Shown: one piece after another, positions 21,890-34,312 of the stretch | How the letters are laid out: each line of letters starts with the position of its first letter | Numbering within the stretch: the first letter of the stretch is position 1 | DNA from: Bathymodiolus brooksi | Taxonomy: Eukaryota; Mollusca; Bivalvia; Mytilida; Modiolidae | Direction of reading: 5' to 3' | Assembly (NCBI GenBank): GCA_963680875.1 | Contig: OY804579.1 | Location: 84,185,095 to 84,249,094 of the forward strand | Length of the DNA: 64,000 bases | Position numbers and translations under genes: made by a program | Notes under the pieces: generated by a model | Database searches by the model: none | What the model was told of the DNA's origin: nothing | Seen by the model: only the letters and a program-made list of their open reading frames with translations

Positions 21890-22812
21890 CAATTGCATGT
21901 AATAAAAATGAATGGCATCATATAACGAAGATAAAGGAATGCAAAGCATTCGAGGCCCTTTTCAAAACATTGGTAAAATTACACATTAATCTAAACGTCT
22001 CTTGATGCCTTATACAAGAAACATTCGGAAGATTTCACGCTAACTCCTAAAAAGGCGGAGTTTCTCCCTCGCTAGACGAGGCCGTGCATGCTTAGGATCG
22101 GATGAATAGTCAGACTCATAACAGTGGACAAATCACGTCAAACACCAAGCATCCGCTATTGGCTAAGTGATCTCAACTAGAGTCTCATTCACATACATGC
22201 ACGTGGAAATCAGCACTAGATCTATGTATAATGATATCAATTATAAAACGTAAAATTTTGAAATAAATTGTATGCTGCTTTAGTATTTATTGTAACATTA
22301 AAAACTTAATCATCTCCTTGGAAGCACCCTTATATCAACAGAGGTGGTGTGTTGATATCTATTCCAAGACAATGACGAGCATAAAAGACCACACTCTCTG
22401 TCATTGGACGGGGTCACTCTTCGAGAATTCTACCAAAACTTTTCGGGGTTAACAGTGATTGGCATCCATATCAGAATCTTTATACCTCCCATAATTCTGA
22501 TATAGCCGGGTATCATACAGTTGATGTATGCATAACTATTTTAGTGTAAGACACCATCTACTCATATAAACAAAAAATAGGGTGTTAATCAAATTTTAAC
22601 GTATTCAAATACTTACAACTATTCAATTTGAAGTGACGTACTTTCTCGTTGACACTTTTACTCAACATATATGACTCGCCCATTTCCGTAATCAGTGTAA
22701 ATTTTCCACCATATTGTGCGGACGTGTTACTGAAAGTCCTCCTTAAATCTAATAATTAACATATTTTCAACTGATTGAAGTCTCTGAAATGAGAAACAAT
22801 GTTATATTATCA

Positions 22813-23034
22813 TTAATCTTTTTGTTTGTGTTGTTTATTATAATTCTCCCAATGTGTTCTGCACACAGGACAACTTTTACTCCAACCATTATCATGGCAT
22901 GTTTGCAACCATTCTAACATGCATGTCATATGAAACACATGTCAGCATTCCATATACTTTTCGTCGTTCATAGCAAGTCTGGTTTTTGAATCTTTTAGAT
23001 TTATTTCCTCTATGCAAATTGCGCGGTGATCCAT
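22813..23034 (-). pseudogene. RING-H2 protein, unit 6 copy with TGA
   Basis: In addition to the shared TGA, the first zinc-ligand Cys is Arg (MDHRAIC). Confidence 0.8.
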
Positions 23035-24103
23035 ATTCTTCAGCCAACACAGTTATAACGAACAAACCTTATTTTTACATGAGGTAATATTTTTGTATAT
23101 TTAAATATTTCACTTTTTTTTGTAGTACTAAAAGTGAAATATTTAAATATTCAAAAACAAATGGGTCTAGTCTGTATCATATTATTATGTCACGGATATA
23201 ACTGCAACATAAAAAATAAAACACATTAAAATTTGTCCTCGGACGATAAAAAATAGAGGAAAACCAGAGTGTCTGGTCTGTCGTTCGGCTGGTCGGTACG
23301 CGGTTTGGTTTTGTTGTATAGATGTTCGGCATAAATTTGTAATAAATTGGCATAAAATTTGTACAAAGTCGGCAATAAATTTGTGTCATAGTTGTTAGAT
23401 GGTATAACATAATTCTATAACCAACAAAAAAAATATAGTAATTAATTTAATTTAATTTAAACTAATGTTATAATAAAACATCAACCCATAATTATATTAT
23501 ATTATATTATATTATATATAAAAGCTTACCTTTAAATTAAATAGATGTTCACTGATTGATATCCAAGTTGATATTAAAACCCTAATGGCTATGCCGGCAA
23601 GGTATATATATTCTTATCACTTTTGTCAAGTAGTATATATAATTGTTTGTGGAAAATCCAATATACGCCCACTTGTGTCAAGTTTCTGTAAAATTCCACA
23701 CTTCTAATTTTTATTTGCGTAGATCTAAAATTAATTAACGAAATCCTATTTAATTTACAAAAATCAACCTCACTTGGTCAGTTGGTTATAAAATTCCGTA
23801 AAATAAAGAGAAAAAAGCGTCTTCACTCTTCAAAAGTCAGAGAAAGAATGGCTGATAGTGTGCGGTCACATGACTTCAACACCCAACCGGGAAGTTTAAT
23901 TTGATTGGTCGAGATAATCACATAATCAGGAAGTTTAATTTGATTGGTCGAGATAATCACATGATATAGATAAGAAAATGCATTGTCAGATAAAATGGTC
24001 TGCGCATGCTTAGATAAGATTATGACGTCACTTTTTAATGTGGGAGTCATAAATTTTTAGCAGGAAAATTTAAAATGAATATACACCATAGTAAATATAT
24101 ACT

Positions 24104-24551
24104 ATATAGTTTTATTATACATCAAAGTAGAATAAATCTCCATCACGTTGCATCATTCCAAGACGGGAACTTGAGATACCCCTAACCATTTCTACCATGC
24201 ATACCAACAGTCCCTAATCAACATGGCACACAACGTAGATGGTCGACACTGTTCCATAATAAGCATAGTCCGTGTTACGGCGTCGTTTTTGTATTCGATG
24301 GTATCAGATGACAAGTCATCTATATTGCCTCTCGTTTTACAAATGACATTCACGTAGTCTTCCCTCGAGGCCATGAGGGTAAAAGGGAACGGATTGATGA
24401 CACTTAAGCAATAGTTCACCAACAGTCTTGTCATTCTACCGTTCCCATCGGCAAACGAATGAAGTGTTAAGGAAGTAGACATGAAAACGGCCGCACATTT
24501 AAAATATAGTTCCACTTTCTTAATCATATGCTCCGTATCGTCGTTAGGCAT
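24104..24551 (-). pseudogene. Fic protein, 5'-truncated copy in unit 6
   Basis: Motif HSFADGNGRMTR intact. An independent stop (TAG) after CWYAW ends the frame at 24,192. Shared 5' deletion. Confidence 0.75.
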
Positions 24552-24637
24552 TTGATCAATGTCTATATATATAATAACACCACATCTTTCTTTCTCTTCA
24601 TTAACAAATCGACTTTTGTCTTTTTAAAAAAACCACC

Positions 24638-24805
24638 ATGTACTTACACGGATTTAAACGTTACATCGATTTCTTGCAACGAGAGTATCACAATAAGCGA
24701 CGCATACACGGTAACATTACCATCAACGGATTAAAACGAGGAGGAAATAATAAAATTATGAAAATTATTTGTGTTGTTTTTAATATTCTTACCCATGATG
24801 TATAA
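24638..24805 (+). CDS. 55-codon basic protein ORF, copy 7
   Basis: Open copy with G5; Y48 is changed to F; ends THDV. Confidence 0.55.
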   Translation: MYLHGFKRYIDFLQREYHNKRRIHGNITINGLKRGGNNKIMKIICVVFNILTHDV

Positions 24806-25729
24806 CAATTGCATGTAATAAAAATGAATGGCATCATATAACGAAGATAAAGGAATGCAAAGCATTCGAGGCCCTTTTCAAAACATTGGTAAAATTACAC
24901 ATTAATCTAAACGTCTCTTGATGCCTTATACAAGAAACATTCGGAAGATTTCACGCTAACTCCTAAAAAGGCGGAGTTTCTCCCTCGCTAGACGAGGCCG
25001 TGCATTCTTAGGATCGGATGAATAGTCAGACTCATAACAGTGGACAAATCACGTCAAACACCAAACATCCGCTATTGGATAAGTGATCTCAATTAGAGTC
25101 TCATTCACTTACATGCACGTGGAAATCAGCACTAGATCTATGTATAATGATACCAATTATAAAACGTAAAATTTTGAAATAAATTGTATGCTGCTTTAGT
25201 ATTTATTGTAACATTAAATATTTAATCATCTCCTTCGAAGCACCCTTATATCAACAGAGGTGGTGTGTTGATATCTATTCCAAGACAATGGCGAGCATAA
25301 AAGACCACACTCTCTGTCATTGGAACGGGGTCACTCTTCGAGAATTTTAACAAAACTTTTCGGGGTTAACAGTGATTGGCATCCATATCAGAATCTTTAT
25401 ACCTCCCATAATTCTGATATAGCCGGGTATCATACAGTTGATGTATGCATAACTATTTTAGTGTAAGACACCATCTACTCATATAAACAAAAAATAGGGT
25501 TTTAATCAAATTTTAACGTATTCAAATACTTACAACTATTCAATTTGAAGTGACGTACTTTCTCGTTGACACTTTTACTCAACATATATGACTCGCCCAT
25601 TTCCGTAATCAGTGTAAATTGTCCGCCATATTGTGCGGACGTGTTCCTGAAAGTCCTCCTTAAATCTTATAATTAACATATTTTCAACTGATTGAAGTCT
25701 CTAAAATAAGAAACAATGTTAAATTATCA

Positions 25730-25951
25730 TTAATCTTTTTGTTTGTGTTGTTTATTATAATTCTCCCAATGTGTTCTGCACACGGGACAACTTTTACTCC
25801 TTCCTTTATCATGGCATGTTTGCAGCCATTCTAACATGCATGTCTTATGAAACACATGTCAGCATTCCATATACTTTTCGTCGTTTATAGCAAGTTTGGT
25901 TATTGAATCTTTTAGATTTATTTCCTCTATGCAAATTGCGCAGTGATCCAT
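25730..25951 (-). pseudogene. RING-H2 protein, unit 7 copy with TGA
   Basis: Same TGA. This copy reads CHDKGRSKS like the intact gene at 5252, and K for M after VFH, showing mixing between copies. Confidence 0.78.
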
Positions 25952-27013
25952 ATTCTTCAGCCAACACAGTTATAACGAGCAAACCTCATTTTTACATGAG
26001 GTAATATTTTTGTATATTTAAATATTTCACTTTTTTTGTAGTTCTAGAAGTGAAATATTTAAATATTCAAAAACAAATGGGTCTAGTCTGTATGATATTA
26101 TTATGTCACGGATATAACTGCAACATAAAAAATAAAACACATTAAAATTTGTCCTCGGATGATAAAAAAAATAGAGGAAAACCAGAGTGTCTGGTCTGTC
26201 GTTCGGCTGGTCGGTACGCGGTTTGGTTTTGTTGTATAGATGTTCGGTATACATTTGTAATAAATCGGCATAAAATATGTACAAAGTCGGCAATAAATTT
26301 GTGTCATAGTTGTTAGATGGTATAACATAATTCTATAACCAACAAAAAAAATATTGTAATTAATTTAATTTAAGTTAAACTAAAGTTATAATAAAACATC
26401 AACCCATAATTATATTATATTATATTATATATAAAAGCTTACCTTTAAATTAAATAGATGTTCACTGGTTGATATCCAAGTTGATATTAAAACTCTAATG
26501 GCTATGCCGGCAAGGTATATATATTCTTATCACTTTTGTCAAGTAGTATATATAATTATTTGTGGAAAATCCAATATACGCCCACTTGTGTCAAGTTTCT
26601 GTAAAATTCCACACTTCTAATTTTTATTTGCGTAGATATAAAATTAATTAACGAAATCCTATTTAAATTACAAAAATCAACCTCACTTGGTCAATTGGTT
26701 ATAAAATTCGGTAAAATTAAAAGAAAAAAGCGTCTTCACTCTTCAAAAGCCAGAGAAAGAATGGCTGATAGTGCGCGGTCACATGACTTCAACACCCAAC
26801 CGGGAACCTTAATTTGATTGGTTGAAATAATCACATAACCGGGAAGTTTAATTTGATTGGTCGAGATAATCACATGATATAGATAAGAAAATGCATAGTC
26901 AGCAAAATGTTCTGCGCATGCTTAGATAAGATTATGACGTCACTTTTTAATGTGGGAGTCATGAATTTTTAGCAGGAAAATTTAAAATGAATATACACCA
27001 TAGTAAATATATA

Positions 27014-28074
27014 CTATATAGTTTTATTATACATCAAAGTAGAATAAATCTCCATCACGTCGTATCATTCCAAGTCGGGAACTTGAGATACCTCTAACCA
27101 TTTCTGCCATGCACACCAACAGTCCCTAATCAACATGGCACACAACGTAGAAGGTCGACACGGTTCCATAATAAGCATAGTCCGTGTTACGCGTCGTTTT
27201 TGTATTCGATGGTATCAGATGACAAGTCATCTATATTGTCTCTTGTTTTACAAATGACATTCACGTAGTCTTCCCTCGAGGCCATGAGGGTAAAAGGGAA
27301 CGGATTGATGACACTTAAACAATAGTTCACCAACGGTATTGTCATTCTACCGTTCCCATCGGCAAACGAATGAAGTGTTAAGAAAGTAGACATGAAAACG
27401 TCCGCACATTTAAAATATAGTTCCACTTTCTTAATCATTTGCTCCGTATCGTCGTTAGGCATTTGATCGATGTCACACATCATCTCGTTGTACTGATCGA
27501 CGAGGATCTGTATGGCGTGGTGAACTATTTCTTCCGTCTTGAAGTGCGGATAGCTATGACTCTTACCATTCCAGATCGTACATCGTGGACAGTCGCTAAA
27601 CTGCCCAGGAGAAACGAAAATCATATCTTCAATCACAATCTCGTGGCATTCTTTGATACAAGACTCGACATCCATAAGGCCGACCAGGTGCATGTCTTCC
27701 GGATTCTGTTGCATCAGATGTCGATATCCACGTAACAAGTTAGACGGTTGGCGGCTGCTGTCGCTTTCTACTTTCCTTCGTTCTCTTCAGTCGTGACGAT
27801 ACACTCTACTAAGACTGTCGTCATCGTCGTCATCGTCGTTGGTATAGATGATGGCTTCACCTTCGAGTATATGATACACACATTTCATCAGCATCTCTTG
27901 TTCTGCGTATCTCAATATGTCACCATTACAATGTCTGTGTCGTCGTGTGTCCCAATCTGTCTTGTTACAGACGATCTGATGTAGCAATGTGTCGATCGGT
28001 TTGCGACGGGTTAGGTCACAATCAGCTAAAAAAGTTGTTGGTCGGAAGGTAAATAATAACCGTTCACAGGCCAT
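27014..28074 (-). pseudogene. Fic-domain protein, only full-length copy
   Basis: From the ATG at 28,074 to a TAG at 27,014-27,016 the region spans 1061 nt, one short of 354 codons, so the ancestral protein was about 353 residues. Order: N-terminal part, a run of eight Asp at about residues 83-90, a PGQFS segment with a YPHF element typical of the region before the Fic core, then the motif HSFADGNGRMT beginning at His235. Breaks: TGA at codon 96 (27,787-27,789), a 1-nt deletion near 27,191 (GTTACGCG for GTTACGGCG), a TGA about 17 codons before the end, and loss of the last Arg of the motif (MTIPL for MTRLL). Fic enzymes attach AMP to Ser, Thr or Tyr of target proteins; this compact form has no TPR repeats of the animal FICD type. 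It diverges from the 55-codon ORF at 28,297. Confidence 0.82.
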
Positions 28075-28296
28075 GTTTGTGTTTGTATGTTTTTGTAAGA
28101 TGATTATGATGGATGTATGTCGTATATATAAGATATAAGGGCCTATTTTGTTAATGAAGAGAAGGTCTCTCTTCTTTAACAAATCCATTTTGTTAATGAA
28201 GGAGAAGAGAAAAAAGAAAGTCTATATATATAATAACACCACATCTTTCTTTCTCTTCATTAACAAATCGACTGTTGTCTGTTTACAAAAACCACC
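28075..28296. promoter_or_regulatory. Divergent promoter region of Fic and 55-codon ORF
   Basis: 222 bp between two divergent start codons. TTGTTAATGAAGAGAA (about 28,148) and its complement TTCTCTTCATTAACAA (about 28,250) flank a TATATATATAATAACACC tract (28,222-28,240), 64-75 nt before the plus ATG. A second TTGTTAATGAAG lies at 28,190. Most other units lost the Fic-proximal two thirds. Confidence 0.55.
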
Positions 28297-28464
28297 ATGT
28301 ACTTACACGGATTTAAAAGTTACATCAATTTCTTGCAACGAGAGTATCACAATAAGCGACGCATACACGGTAACATTACCATCAAAGTATTAAAACGAGG
28401 AGGAAATAATAAAATTATGAAAATTATTTGTGTTGTTTATAATATTCTCACCCATGATGTATAA
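28297..28464 (+). CDS. 55-codon basic protein ORF, copy 8
   Basis: The most divergent copy (S8, N11, and K-V for N-G at 30-31), yet still open to the same stop, which argues for past constraint or conversion rather than decay. Confidence 0.5.
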   Translation: MYLHGFKSYINFLQREYHNKRRIHGNITIKVLKRGGNNKIMKIICVVYNILTHDV

Positions 28465-29248
28465 CAATTGCATGTAATAAAAATGAATGGCATCATATAA
28501 CGACGATAAAGGAATGCAAAGCATTCGAGGCACTTTTCAAAACATTGGTAAAATTACACATTAATCTAAACGTCTCTTGATGCCTTATACAAGAAACATT
28601 CGGAAGATTTCACGCTAACTCCTAAAAAGGCGGAGTTTCTCCCTCGCTAGACGAGACCGTGCATGCTTAGGATCGGATGAATTGTCAGACTCATAACAGT
28701 GGACAAATCACGTCAAACACCAAACATCCGCTATTGGCTAAGTGATCTCAACTAGAGTCTCATTCACTTACATGCACGTGGAAATCAGCACTAGATCTAT
28801 GTATAATGATACCAATTATAAAACGTAAAGTTTTGAAATAAATTGTATGCTGCTTTAGTATTTATTGTAACATTACAAATTTAATCATCTCCTTCGAAGC
28901 ACCCTTATATCAACAGAGGTGGTATGTTGATATCTATTCCAAGACAATGGCGAGCATAAAAGACCACACTCTCTGTCATTGGAACGGGGTCACTCTTCGA
29001 GAATTTTAACAAAACTTTTCGGGGTTAACAGTGATTGGCATCCATATCAGAATCTTTATACCTCCCATAATTCTGATATAGCCGGGTATCATACAGTTGA
29101 TGTATGCATAACTATTTTAGTGTAAGACACCATCTACTCATATAAACAAAAAATAGGGTTTTAATCAAATTTTAACGTATTCAAATACTTACAACTATTC
29201 AATTTGAAGTGACGTACTTTCTCGTTGACACTTTTACTCAACATATAT

Positions 29249-31196
29249 TGCAGTAGGCCGAGAGTTCAGAATGTCGTCCTTTGATGGGTAGATATCCTTC
29301 CGGAGACGAATGTAAATGGAGCTCCTATTATAACCTGACTGCAGACTATTGGCCACTAAATAAAGTTTATGCGTTGAGTCTTCGCTTGTGATTGTTCCTG
29401 ACCGAGTGCCCAAAAAATCTGCGGACAGTATCTCACGAGTCTCAGATGGTGTGCATATATATATACCAGAACAATTGAAAATTAATGATTTATTGTACTT
29501 CACAATAATAGTTGAATAAGATTATAAAAATAAGTATACAGTGACAATGTGGTAACTATGGCGTCTCTACCCTACAATCGTCCAGAAATAGATTAGAATT
29601 AGTACTTCGCTGGCACTCACAGTAGCTCAAAATTGGTATACTCTGGTACAATAAAAATATGGGAAACGGGCATAATATAAGTGTTATATATATATATATA
29701 TGTATCTATCACATATCAAATATACTCTTAGCTATTTATTCATACTATCTTCAATAAGTGCGAAAATATGAGTATGTCGACATATACAGCGTGTCGTGGT
29801 TTCGGCCGTAAAAGTGTAGATTATCTAGGCTCAGAGAGTTCACCAGTTAGTTAAATAATATACAGTTCCTCAAATGTATCAATATACACTACACTAACTC
29901 ACTAGTAAACCACAGATATTGCCTTGTATAGATAAATGTCTTTAAGGCGACACGGTTATAGTGTCTTTATTGTGACACGGTGCGCACAATTAATATATTA
30001 TTATAGTGTCTCAACGGCGACACGGTGAATACAATTAATATGTTATTATAGTGTCTTGATGGCGACACGGTTGTGATGTCTTTATTGCGACACGGTGCGC
30101 ACAATTAGTATATTATTATAGTGTCTCAACGGCGACACGGTGAATACAATTAATATGTTATGATAGTGTCTTGATGGCGACACGGTGCATGCAATTAATA
30201 TACTAGTATTATAATGGTGTCGTGACGACGACACGATATATCTTCTGTTTTCTACTGACAAATAGTCCACAGGTTCGTGGCCCTGACACCAAAGATTATT
30301 GTCGTACAGACAATTCTTCTTAGAATATGTTTAAACTATATGGAAATGTATCCGGATAAATAGAATACTATTTTCGGCAATAAAGTCTACGACACGGTGT
30401 GTGTCGCGCCTGATATAGGATGTAAAAGGTGTCGATATCTTATGTAAAAGCCGACTTCTATTAACTTTCTATATGGATAAACTGCAGTGTGTGTCCAATA
30501 AAAATGCGACACTATGCTAACCTTCAACACGAAAGTAGAGCTATTGGATTCCTACTGTGTGTCGATCTATGGATCTGAGACTCCTTATAATTAAGTGTTC
30601 GATAATGGCGCCCAGCTAAGACAAGACTGAATCCGAGTGTTCTTTACTTCGGAATTTATACCCTTACGACACGTCCACGACACGCTCCTAACATAAGAAT
30701 AACGTGACGTTAAGACACTCTCGTGACGTCATTTACGTCTGAAGATTTGCAACAATTTACCATGATGCATTGCGTCTAAATATGACAACAATGGCGTCCA
30801 ACCCTGTCTTACGCAAAGTGTGTCGGATGATGAAAACGTAAATAGGACTTGTTTAATTTGTGGGGAAATAACATGAAAGCTACTGTGATGTACCAACAAA
30901 TATAACGAATAAGGTAATAACTTATTATTATCACCGATAATAGTGTGTACAGTAACTGTAAACATGAAAAAGGGGGGTGACGACACGGTGAGAGTTCAAA
31001 GAAAAATACAAGTTAAATAACATCCCAACTATAAGGATAACTCTCCCTGTTTACACAATTCTAATACAAATTATTTACATATAACATCAACCAATAATGA
31101 TATAACCAATGATATAACATAGTACGAGAATGAGGGTCTCGAAGGGTATTTATAATTTTTTTTTTTTTTTTTTCAACTACGGCCATGACCACTTCA
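29249..31196 (-). repeat. Complete 3' LTR (1.95 kb)
   Basis: The 333 bp at 30,864-31,196 match the 5' LTR remnant at 33,015-33,350 almost perfectly and both end at the same base, with CTTCA. The LTR starts with TG on both strands' outer ends as expected. It contains a minisatellite at 29,945-30,235. Confidence 0.8.
29945..30235. repeat. GACACGGT minisatellite inside the LTR
   Basis: A 115-bp unit occurs twice (GGTGCGCACAATTA at 29,979 and 30,094), itself built of about 50-60-bp subunits each with GCGACACGGT and ATAGTGTCT. More scattered GACACGG words follow to 30,985. Confidence 0.75.
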
Positions 31197-31212
31197 ATAC
31201 CCCCTTCTTTGA
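31197..31212 (-). other. Polypurine tract
   Basis: On the minus strand CAAAGAAGGGGGTAT precedes the LTR start TGAAGTGG, the position and composition of a plus-strand primer for reverse transcription. It sets the element's orientation as minus. Confidence 0.75.
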
Positions 31213-31374
31213 AAACTGTTTGCCCTCAAACAGAACATATATAGTAGAAATATAATTATGTATGAAATCAATGACGAGTTACTAATAATGTTAAAGCAAA
31301 CAGTAGTAGAAAACAAAATGTTAACAGTAATGTACATTTCAGAGAAATCTTTCAATATTATTTAATTTGCAACT

Positions 31375-32718
31375 TCAATACATCCTGCATGAGATGATAT
31401 CACACTCCGACCCAGTTGTGCGAGTCACAATCCTTACGTCCTCAGTTTGTGATCCTACCTCTTCAGTCTCCATTGTTATGTTGCACTGTGCACTAAAATC
31501 AAGTTCAGACCTCGTCCCCCACTGTGCGCTGAAGTGCTGTTGTTTACGAATTGGTAGTTGTGGTACCCAGTGACTAGTCAGGGAGTATATGGTTCCATCT
31601 GGGAGCTCACACCTCTCTGTTTTGATAATCCCTGAATAGCCATCGGGTACATTCGTCACTTCGCACCCTTGACGTCGGGCTTTCTCACGTAATCGCTTTA
31701 GGATCCTCCCTTCCTCTGTGTCTGAATAATTAGACGGTGGTGCCAGTAATACATTCCTTAGATCTTCATCCATTTTGATAGTCGGTAGCTCGAAATGACG
31801 GAAATCATACAATTTCCCGTACGGCTTTTCGGTAATCGTGATGCGTGGCGGCAAATACGATGGTGTGGGATGTTCCCCATCTACAATAACATGCCTGATA
31901 TCATCGTCAGTTGGTACCTCCTGCTCATTTTCTTCGTGAATCTCCGCCACGACCACCACCCTATTTTCTTGCATCTCATCACTGTTCTCAGTATTTTCAC
32001 ATTCCTCTAGATCGTGTTCTACATCTCCTTTCTCGAACAATTCACTTGTGACAAGCGACTCGACAATATTGTTACCCTCCTCGAGACTCATTTCTTCTAT
32101 TTCATAATTTTTCTCTTTTCCTTGAATTCCTTCATTAGATTCATTCATGGCGACACCAGTTACAACTCCTACCGAATCATCTAATTTATTTGCATCAGTG
32201 ACATCTTCTTTAACTTTCCCATTGAACAACTCTCCTTCTTCTACCGAAATCATCGATGTGTTGAACATGTCCTCGAATTCAAGATCAAAGGGTGACGTCT
32301 CTCTAAGTGGTGACAACATTTCTACAACCTTCTCAACCCTGGGAGAAATGTTCTCTTTTTCAATCTTGTTGACTGTCTTTACTACAGATTTAACCTTACT
32401 CCCCGTCTCATTTTTCCCTTTCCATGGTACTGATGTATCAGCATGGTGTGACTTTCTAACACTACTGACTCCCTTCTTAGTTGCATTATGATGATCTTGT
32501 TTGAAACTCCTATCCTTGAGAGGTGCTGCTGTTTCAACATGAAACTTATACCAATGCACTGTCTTCTCGTGTCTGACCATGAGCAACCTTACATTGGACG
32601 ACACCTCATAAGGGCACCAACGACACCGAATCTTATTTACACTGTGATCATATCCTACATGCCATTTCAATGCTTCTGCAGTAGGATAAACCCGATCGCA
32701 TTCCATACATGTGTACAT
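31375..32718 (-). CDS. C2H2-finger ORF of the LTR element
   Basis: A 447-residue intact ORF starting at ATG 32,718. Two C2H2 fingers lie at residues 4-25 (CMECDRVYPTAEALKWHVGYDH type) and about 33-56 (CRWCPYEV... with HEKTVH). The middle is acidic and low in complexity; the C-terminal 130 residues look folded (for example LPDGTIYSLTSHWVPQLP). It sits after pol and before the polypurine tract, the place of env or accessory ORFs in Ty3/gypsy elements. There is no signal peptide or membrane segment, so it is not an envelope. Nucleic-acid binding is the reasonable guess. It remains open although the rest of the element is gone. Confidence 0.7.
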   Translation of the reverse strand: MYTCMECDRVYPTAEALKWHVGYDHSVNKIRCRWCPYEVSSNVRLLMVRHEKTVHWYKFHVETAAPLKDRSFKQDHHNATKKGVSSVRKSHHADTSVPWKGKNETGSKVKSVVKTVNKIEKENISPRVEKVVEMLSPLRETSPFDLEFEDMFNTSMISVEEGELFNGKVKEDVTDANKLDDSVGVVTGVAMNESNEGIQGKEKNYEIEEMSLEEGNNIVESLVTSELFEKGDVEHDLEECENTENSDEMQENRVVVVAEIHEENEQEVPTDDDIRHVIVDGEHPTPSYLPPRITITEKPYGKLYDFRHFELPTIKMDEDLRNVLLAPPSNYSDTEEGRILKRLREKARRQGCEVTNVPDGYSGIIKTERCELPDGTIYSLTSHWVPQLPIRKQQHFSAQWGTRSELDFSAQCNITMETEEVGSQTEDVRIVTRTTGSECDIISCRMY

Positions 32719-32902
32719 CTGCAGAAAAGAAATAATTACTAATTATACCAGAAGTTATAGATATACGTTTGGACCAGAGGGGAACATGTACCGAGAATCC
32801 AAATGTGAGTATAGTCTTTCTTCAGTCCTAAAAAAAACCCAATTCTAATGAAATGAACTATAGCATACTAATTAATTTTAACTAAAGGAAGTAATAATTA
32901 GA

Positions 32903-33014
32903 TTATGATTCAAAATATTCTGGTGATCTTCTTTGTCTTGTACTTCTGCGGTTATCCTGTTTATTACATGTATTTTCTCTTTCTTTTTCAGGCTCCAGAG
33001 ATTTCGATGTTGAC
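32903..33014 (-). pseudogene. C-terminal remnant of pol (integrase tail)
   Basis: About 36 codons ending NRRSTRQRRSPEYFES, a basic tail of the type that ends Ty3/gypsy integrases (R-rich, then P-x-Y/F). Upstream it is fused directly to LTR sequence at 33,015, so the deletion removed everything between the LTR and this point. Confidence 0.55.
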
Positions 33015-33350
33015 GGAAATAACATGAAAGCTACTGTGATGTACCAACAAATATAACGAATAAGATAATAACTTATTATCATCACCGATAATAGTGTGTA
33101 CAGTAACTGTAAACATGAAAAAGGGGGGGTGACGACACGGTGAGAGTTCAAAGAAAAATAAAAGTTAAATAACATCCCAATTATCAGGATAACTCTCCCT
33201 GTTTACACAATTGTAATACAAATTATTTACATATAACATCAACCAATAATGATATAACCAATGATATAACATAGTACGAGAATGAAGGTCTCGAAGGGTA
33301 TTTATAATTAATTTTGTTTTTTTTTTTCAACTACGGCCATGACCACTTCA
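33015..33350 (-). repeat. Truncated 5' LTR
   Basis: First 336 bp of the LTR on the minus strand; differs from the 3' LTR by only a few substitutions and a poly-T length change, so the insertion is fairly young. Confidence 0.8.
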
Positions 33351-33494
33351 ATATGACTCGCCCATTTCCGTAATCAGTGTAAATTGTCCGCCATATTGTG
33401 CGGACGTGTTCCTGAAAGTCCTCCTTAAATCTTATAATTAACATATTTTCAACTGATTGAAGTCTCTGAAATGAGAAACAATGTTATATTATCA

Positions 33495-33716
33495 TTAATC
33501 TTTTTGTTTGTGTTGTTTATTATAATTCTCCCAATGTGTTCTGCACACGGGACAACTTTTACTCCAACCATTATCATGGCATGTTTGCAGCCATTCTAAC
33601 ATGCATGTCTTATGAAACACATGTCAGCATTCCATATACTTTTCGTCGTTCATAGCAAGTCTGGTTTTTGAATCTTTTAAATGTATTTCCTCTATGCAAA
33701 TTGCGCAGTGATCCAT
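33495..33716 (-). pseudogene. RING-H2 protein, unit 8 copy with TGA
   Basis: Same tryptophan-to-TGA break, and VFHKT in place of VFHMT. Confidence 0.8.
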
Positions 33717-34312
33717 ATTCTTCAGCCAACACAGTTATAACGAACAAACCTTATTTTTACATGAGGTAATATTTTTGTATATTTAAATATTTCACTTTTT
33801 TTGTAGTACTAAAAGTGAAATATTTAAATATTCAAAAACAAATGGGTTTAGTCTGTATGATATTATTATGTCACGGATATAACTGCAACATAAAAAATAA
33901 AACACATTAAAATGTGTCCTCGGACGATAAAAAATAGAGGAAAATCAGAGTGTCTGGTCTGTCGTTCGGTTGGTCGGTACGCGGTTTGGTTTTGTTGTAT
34001 AGATGTTCGGCATAAATTTGTAATAAATCGGCATAAAATTTGTACAAAGTCGGCAATAAATTTGTGTCATAGTTGTTAGATGGTATAACATAATTCTATA
34101 ACCAACAAAAAAAATATAGTAATTAATTTAATTTAATTTAAACTAAAGTTATAATAAAACATCAACCCATAATTATATTATATTATATTATATTATATAT
34201 AAAAGCTTACCTTTAAATTAAATAGATGTTCACTGATTGATATCCAAGTTCATATTAAAACCCTAATGGCTATGCCGGCAAGGTATATATATTCTTATCA
34301 CTTTTGTCAAGT

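Larger units (their letters stand above)
29249..33350 (-). mobile_element. LTR retrotransposon with internal deletion
   Basis: The insertion splits unit 8. Its ends are TGCAG...CTTCA, the unit sequence is ACATATATGACTCG elsewhere, and ATAT is present on both sides (29,245-29,248 and 33,351-33,354), a 4-bp target duplication. On the minus strand the order is: truncated 5' LTR (336 bp), last codons of pol, a C2H2-finger ORF, polypurine tract, complete 3' LTR (1948 bp). Gag, protease, RT, RNase H and most of integrase are missing, so it cannot move alone. A Ty3/gypsy-type origin is likely from the pol tail. Confidence 0.85.

Noticed and set aside
31367..32742. Plus-strand frames over the C2H2 ORF
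   Set aside because: Antisense shadows of a 447-codon ORF with zinc-finger motifs.
32990..33000. Splice acceptor (CTTTCTTTTTCAG) on the plus strand inside the LTR element
   Set aside because: It is the complement of Glu/Lys codons of the pol tail on the minus strand; no plus-strand exon follows.
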